From Lineus longissimus (Eukaryota > Nemertea > Pilidiophora > Heteronemertea > Lineidae), in contig NC_088318.1 in assembly GCF_910592395.1 (NCBI RefSeq), positions 3,102,001 through 3,166,000 on the forward strand: 64,000 bases of DNA, in the 5' to 3' direction. How positions within the stretch are numbered: the first letter of the stretch is position 1; each line of letters opens with the position of its first letter. Shown one piece after another: positions 59,578 through 64,000 of the stretch. The notes beneath the pieces were generated by a model. The model was not told the DNA's origin, searched no databases, and saw only the letters and a program-made list of their open reading frames with translations. The translations under genes and the position numbers were made by a program.

Positions 59578-60949
59578 GACGATGACGCGAAGCAGGATGG
59601 ATGTCATTTTTGATTTGGACTGTAAAACCGAGATTTCTTGTCAAAAAAGCATCCAAGAATTAAAGGCTGGTGTCTCTGGCATACGTATGAAAAAGGCCCG
59701 ACTTTCGCTGAATCGATTTCACCAAAAGGGCAGGAATTAGTGTACATGTCATGTACAGTACGTAACAGTGCTGAATATACAACCAAGTCTACCTTATATG
59801 AGTGAAGCAGACCTGGTCATGAGTAAGTCAGTGGAAAAAGATGTCTTACTGTTCTGTTCTTCATGATGTCATGAATCATTTCACAAATATTTTTCGCTGA
59901 GTTTATTAGTAATACACACGGGATTAAACATTATACGAGATTATAAAATCCATAGACGGAAATTTTAAAAATCCCGACTTCAATCATAAACTTTGCAAAG
60001 ATTATCTCTGATGGGGTCGCGTTGCATATTAGAAATAATTAAAGCTAATGATACTAGAGCGACAAGGGAGTAACAAGAGTTTTAAAACCATAGCAAAATT
60101 TTTCGCCGATGCTCCTAAAGGATTATAAATATTGAAAACGGGTAATGAGGACAAAAAGTCAACTTCTATATTTGATCTATCCAGTCGCTCCGATGCAGCT
60201 ATAGATCAAGAATACTTAAAGGAAACCTGTCACGAAACGCTTTTAAAATAGGGGATTTTGAACGGCCCGGTTAAAACCTAAGGCGGGAATAAGCTTCCAT
60301 TGATAAATCTTAGCAGTTTCGAGTTCCCCTCAGGTAGTTGATTATGTGAGCAGGGCATCTGGGTAACATTGCATAACGTTGAGGCCAGTCAATGAACTGC
60401 ATAGGAGGCAAGTTATTTCGAAATAAATATTTTGTTCCACGACTGGATCTCTTTAACATTCTCAACCTTTTGCCAACGTCGCCGATAATATCGGAAAGTT
60501 ACTAAAGGAAAATTCGGTCTGCGTCTATTGCTGATCTTCCGATATGTTAGAATTAATAGTTAAAGAGATGCTGGATACATGAGTTGCATTGTCCGGATTA
60601 GTGCACTGCTCTAACCCTTTAAGTTTTTGAGACATTGAAGAAATTATTATCAAACATTGTCAGTTTTCGCTTAGCTCTGTGCTGATAACTTCGACTGTCC
60701 TTCATATTTCAAACCTTTGTAGGACTTGAGTCTCCAAAGCCAATTCATAAAAGTTGAAAACAGCTCCCCTGCAATTTTCAAATGCGAAAGCCTGAATTTT
60801 TATTTTTTTAAAAAGTATTTCATTGTGATATTCCGTGGTCATCATATGGCTTAAAGGAGCAAGTCACGTCGATGAAGAATTCTAGGCACATTTAATCTAA
60901 TTGAAGAGCTCAGCTAGACGTCCTAGCAGCCAATATGGCCATCCTAAAT
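59578..60949. other. No supported gene
   Basis: AT-rich DNA. A few TTAAAGGA starts at about 60,217 and 60,850 could be old transposon ends, but no partners were found. Confidence 0.35.
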
Positions 60950-61765
60950 TATCATTAATTCTGACCAATCAACCTCGCAGCGGTGAGCAGTTGTCCTGTG
61001 CAACGCTGTAAATAACGTCCAACGCCCCAGCGGAGTGAAATCGAAAATCAGCGTGCGACCTCTTCCCGACAATTACTCATTTCGCTGGCTGACCCCTCGT
61101 GAGCGGTATTGACGACCAGTGCCCTAAGACTAATTCCCTGTGTATAATTACGACAATCTGAGCGAGTTAGACCTTTGACTTGCGCCCGTGGATTAATCGG
61201 CGCATTAGATCACATCCGACTCCGGCAATGGAGACTTAGCGCTATGACTTGGCCATCACTTCCGTATATTAATTCAACAGTTAGCGCTATAGCGATAGCT
61301 ATATTCCTGAAAGATCTTTGGAGACAAATTGATCTGGACGAATCAACCTTGGTTATCTGTCTAAGAGCGGACGCATACCTTATGGTTACAAATGTCATTT
61401 CAGCTTTGTGGTAATTTGAAAATATCTCGGTGGCAACGTTTTGAAAATTTGATGATCGCTGTTAATTTATAACCATCCGCGCGAAGGCCAAGTGACACTG
61501 GCAATCATTGGATTTTAATCCCTGGCTTCGTTTGTGGCTTTCATTCAATTTTCTTCCGCAAAACTGAAAATTATATCATCGCCCGTGATGGCGCGGTCTG
61601 CCATGCGGCGTATTCATCAACGGCGCAATTATATGTTGCGGATCAATGTTCGCTAAATTTATATCATTTCGTCACCCCACCTGATATTAATACATTGTGC
61701 AAATCAAGGAAGATCGTGTGACTGCCACGGAATCCCGGCCCTTGACAGCCGCACGGCACGCAAAT
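60950..61765. promoter_or_regulatory. Large CpG-retaining candidate enhancer
   Basis: Unique sequence with GGATTAATC (Otx/Pitx-like), CTTTGA (TCF-like), two TTAGCGCTAT sites (about 61,237 and 61,281), GCGATAGCTATA, TTAATTC and CGCAATTATATG. The frames across it are short and overlap on both strands, so coding is unlikely. It is the largest such block in the window. Confidence 0.4.
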
Positions 61766-63699
61766 GAAGATTTTCATTAAGGAAAGTTAAGAAGCTGTCT
61801 TGAGAAATGTAACATTAATGACTACAAAGTGTTTACAGAATTGATGAATTCTTCTGAAAATGATTTGATGAGTTTTTCTGATGATTTGTAATAATTTTGT
61901 GAATTTTAATCAAAGTGAAATATTAACCCTCGGACAATAGAGATATGTAGTAAGGAGTGTCATTCAAGCTTGGGCCAACTCGAAAACTAACCCTGCCTTT
62001 ATAACTCGAGAATTTAGGCCTCAATGGTGTATTTACAATACCTGATGCTTTATGATATAGCTAACTGTGAAATTTTCGCCATGATAAAATTTTGCAAATT
62101 TACTCGTTTGCTCGTTTTCAACTGGCAATAAACTCAATATTGCATTTGTCACCCAAATTCAATGAGTAATGCATTACACAGTCAAACATGTCAAACGTGT
62201 TCAAAGATTTTGGTAGTTTAGATTTGGTTTGACAGGGCATTTCGTCACCCTCCTACGATAATTGCAGATTTGTGACAAAGAAAAGAAAATTCTTGTGAAT
62301 ATGTCACTGTTTACACTAATGATTTTTAAATGTGTTCGCTGACCAACAACTAGGTCAAGGTCACTGGAGCCACGTTCCTAAAAATAGCATTAAGAAAGCA
62401 CGTGCTACTGTCGACCATTATAAAGAAAATGTTCAGGCACATTGAGATCTCTGAACGCCTCATCATCATACCTGGTTATTTTAATGATTAAAGTCAATGT
62501 TTTTGAAGCCTTGGGTCGATTTGAATGCGATCTTCTGCTGCTGATGAACCAGAATTGTGTTAATGACCCCCTGGTATCGTAACATTGAAGTCGAAATAAT
62601 AAGGAGACCACCACGAAGATCATCAACTAATGAGAGTTGGTGGTTTCATTTCATTTTGGGTTGTTTTTTAATATCAGGAAAATCTCAAGTCGTCAGGAAA
62701 ATCTCAAGCCCGGAAGGAGGGCTGGTTGATTCAGTGTCTTTGATTGTTTCATTTCGGAACGATCAAGTAAACGAAGAAAGAGAGGGCTGTTTTTTAGGGT
62801 GAATTCAAAAAAATCCTGGTCAGTTTTCCTGAAGATGTTCGCCTGGTACGCCATCCTCCTGTATTTGGAATATGGGAAAGACTGTTGACTGTGTTAGTGT
62901 TTTGTCCTGGGGTTCTCAACGTTCTCCTTCTTACTGTATCGCGCTTGCTACTTCAGACCTTTTACAGAAACTCGTAAAAAAATGTTGTCCGCAAGTGCCC
63001 GTTTGCTTGGAACATATTGCAACATCCAAATTTGAATCACTTCATAAAAACTGTCTGTCTGTCGCATATTTTTTTGATACACTGCAGAGTAATGTCGTGT
63101 AATCCTTAATCCCTTTGGTTGAAACACTTGATATGAAGAGAGCAAAATAAAGAAAAAAATATTCTGAACTAAAATCCTATCCCAATAATTTATACTTTGA
63201 GGTGCAAATGGTAAAAGGTCTCATTGAAGCTTTTTCAATGCACACATTTTGTGAATGTACTGTACTTCAATGTACAGGCAGTGCACTCACTCTCTTATTC
63301 GAAGTGAAATTATTTCTGTTCATCCTTTTATCATTTTACAATGAATCAGAGGTTCTTCCCATCGGGGTGCTCACTCCCAGACGCATTTTATTGAGAATCA
63401 TCCTCAAAATGAAAAAAAGACAATCGTAGATTCTGCAAAATGGAAAAATGGGACTGTCGGGATAAATTCGATAAAGTCGGAAGACAATAGAAACGTCTGG
63501 GGACAGTAGCATTATCTCTTTTTTTCCACCTTTGTTTTTGAATCTGATCGTTCTGGCAGAAGCTTGGGATTTGTGCGAACTGCGATTATAGTCGCTGGTT
63601 GCATGCAATTTAAAATGCTCGTTTGCGTGGCGCATTTGCAGATGCCCCCACGAAACATTGGGCAAAACTGGTGGTATAAACTTTGCACGTGTCAGTAGT
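61766..63699. other. No supported gene; one nuclear-receptor-type site
   Basis: AGGTCAAGGTCA at 62,352-62,363 is identical to the site at 27,126. An 18-bp duplication of CAGGAAAATCTCAAG lies near 62,676-62,709. Short unrecognised frames occur. Confidence 0.35.
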
Positions 63700-64000
63700 T
63701 ATTTTTAGCTCAGCTGACAAGCTGAGCTATTCATATGAGTAAATGGTAGAATGAATGTCCGTCTGTCTGTCTGTCTGTCTGTCCGTTAAACAGGCACGTT
63801 TCAAAACTATGGCGGATAGGCGATAGATTTTCCCTATAAGCCATTTAGACCCTTCAGGACTCCTGAATAGACCAAGTGTGGGTCCGGCAGGATTAACAGT
63901 TTGGCCACCAGGGGGCAAAAAGCCTAAATCACAAAACAATTTTTTGGCGCTTTATTCAAGCAGATTGAAGCTTGAAATAAAGTTGAAAAGGACCGCATGC
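63700..64000 (+). repeat. Dispersed repeat with hairpin, TGTC microsatellite and CTCF-like core (cut at edge)
   Basis: It begins with a perfect hairpin, AGCTCAGC/GCTGAGCT (63,707-63,728). A (CTGT)n run follows (about 63,760-63,784), then TGGCCACCAGGGGGCAAAA at 63,903-63,921. Similar AGCTCA...TGAGCT starts followed by CCGTC/CTGT runs are abundant in lophotrochozoan genomes as far as I recall. It continues past the window. Confidence 0.55.

Noticed and set aside
61346-61370. TTGGTTATCT, ten bases shared with miR-9
   Set aside because: The seed differs and no hairpin partner arm was seen nearby.

Overview
This window is eukaryotic, non-coding-rich DNA from an animal genome, most probably a marine invertebrate (a lophotrochozoan or an invertebrate deuterostome). 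The reasons are spliceosomal donor and acceptor sites, tRNA-derived SINEs with Pol III A and B boxes, MITEs with pogo/Tigger-like ends, many minisatellites, poly-C and GAA/TGTC microsatellites, and one recognisable metazoan gene interrupted by an intron. There are no bacterial-style operons, rRNA genes, CRISPR arrays or functional tRNA genes that I can see. The species cannot be named from the sequence alone.

Layout. 1-200 holds three POU octamers. 261-1010 is a 75-bp minisatellite. 1-7.8 kb is otherwise AT-rich with old interspersed repeats. 7.8-8.7 kb is CpG-richer and promoter-like, with repeated ATGGC motifs and two candidate 5' exons ending in good splice donors. A complete SINE with a perfect 14-bp target duplication lies at 9.0-9.4 kb. 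From 9.4 to 45 kb there is no recognisable coding exon. This stretch holds a 16-bp array (13.8 kb), an 831-bp foldback element with a 9-bp target duplication (17.0-17.9 kb), an inverted-repeat MITE (23.1-23.5 kb), duplications at 24.8 and 33.8-34.5 kb, a 57-bp array (35.4-36.0 kb), a 165-bp array (38.9-39.7 kb), SINEs at 42.8-44.1 kb, and several CpG-bearing, homeodomain-site-rich blocks that look like developmental enhancers.

The only confident gene is a thiamine triphosphatase (CYTH domain, THTPA-like) on the + strand. Its main coding exon is at 45,379-46,012 and ends at a strong donor. The short C-terminal exon was not found in the remaining 18 kb. Downstream are repeats carrying a CTCF-like core and a nuclear-receptor DR3, further enhancer-like blocks (47.6, 49.4, 51.2-51.8, 61.0-61.75 kb), two more minisatellites (52.3 and 55.6-56.3 kb), and a truncated dispersed repeat at the right edge.

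Almost all other open frames come from tandem arrays whose period is a multiple of three, or are chance frames in AT-rich DNA; they are not annotated as genes. The regulatory calls rest on motif reading by eye and are inference.
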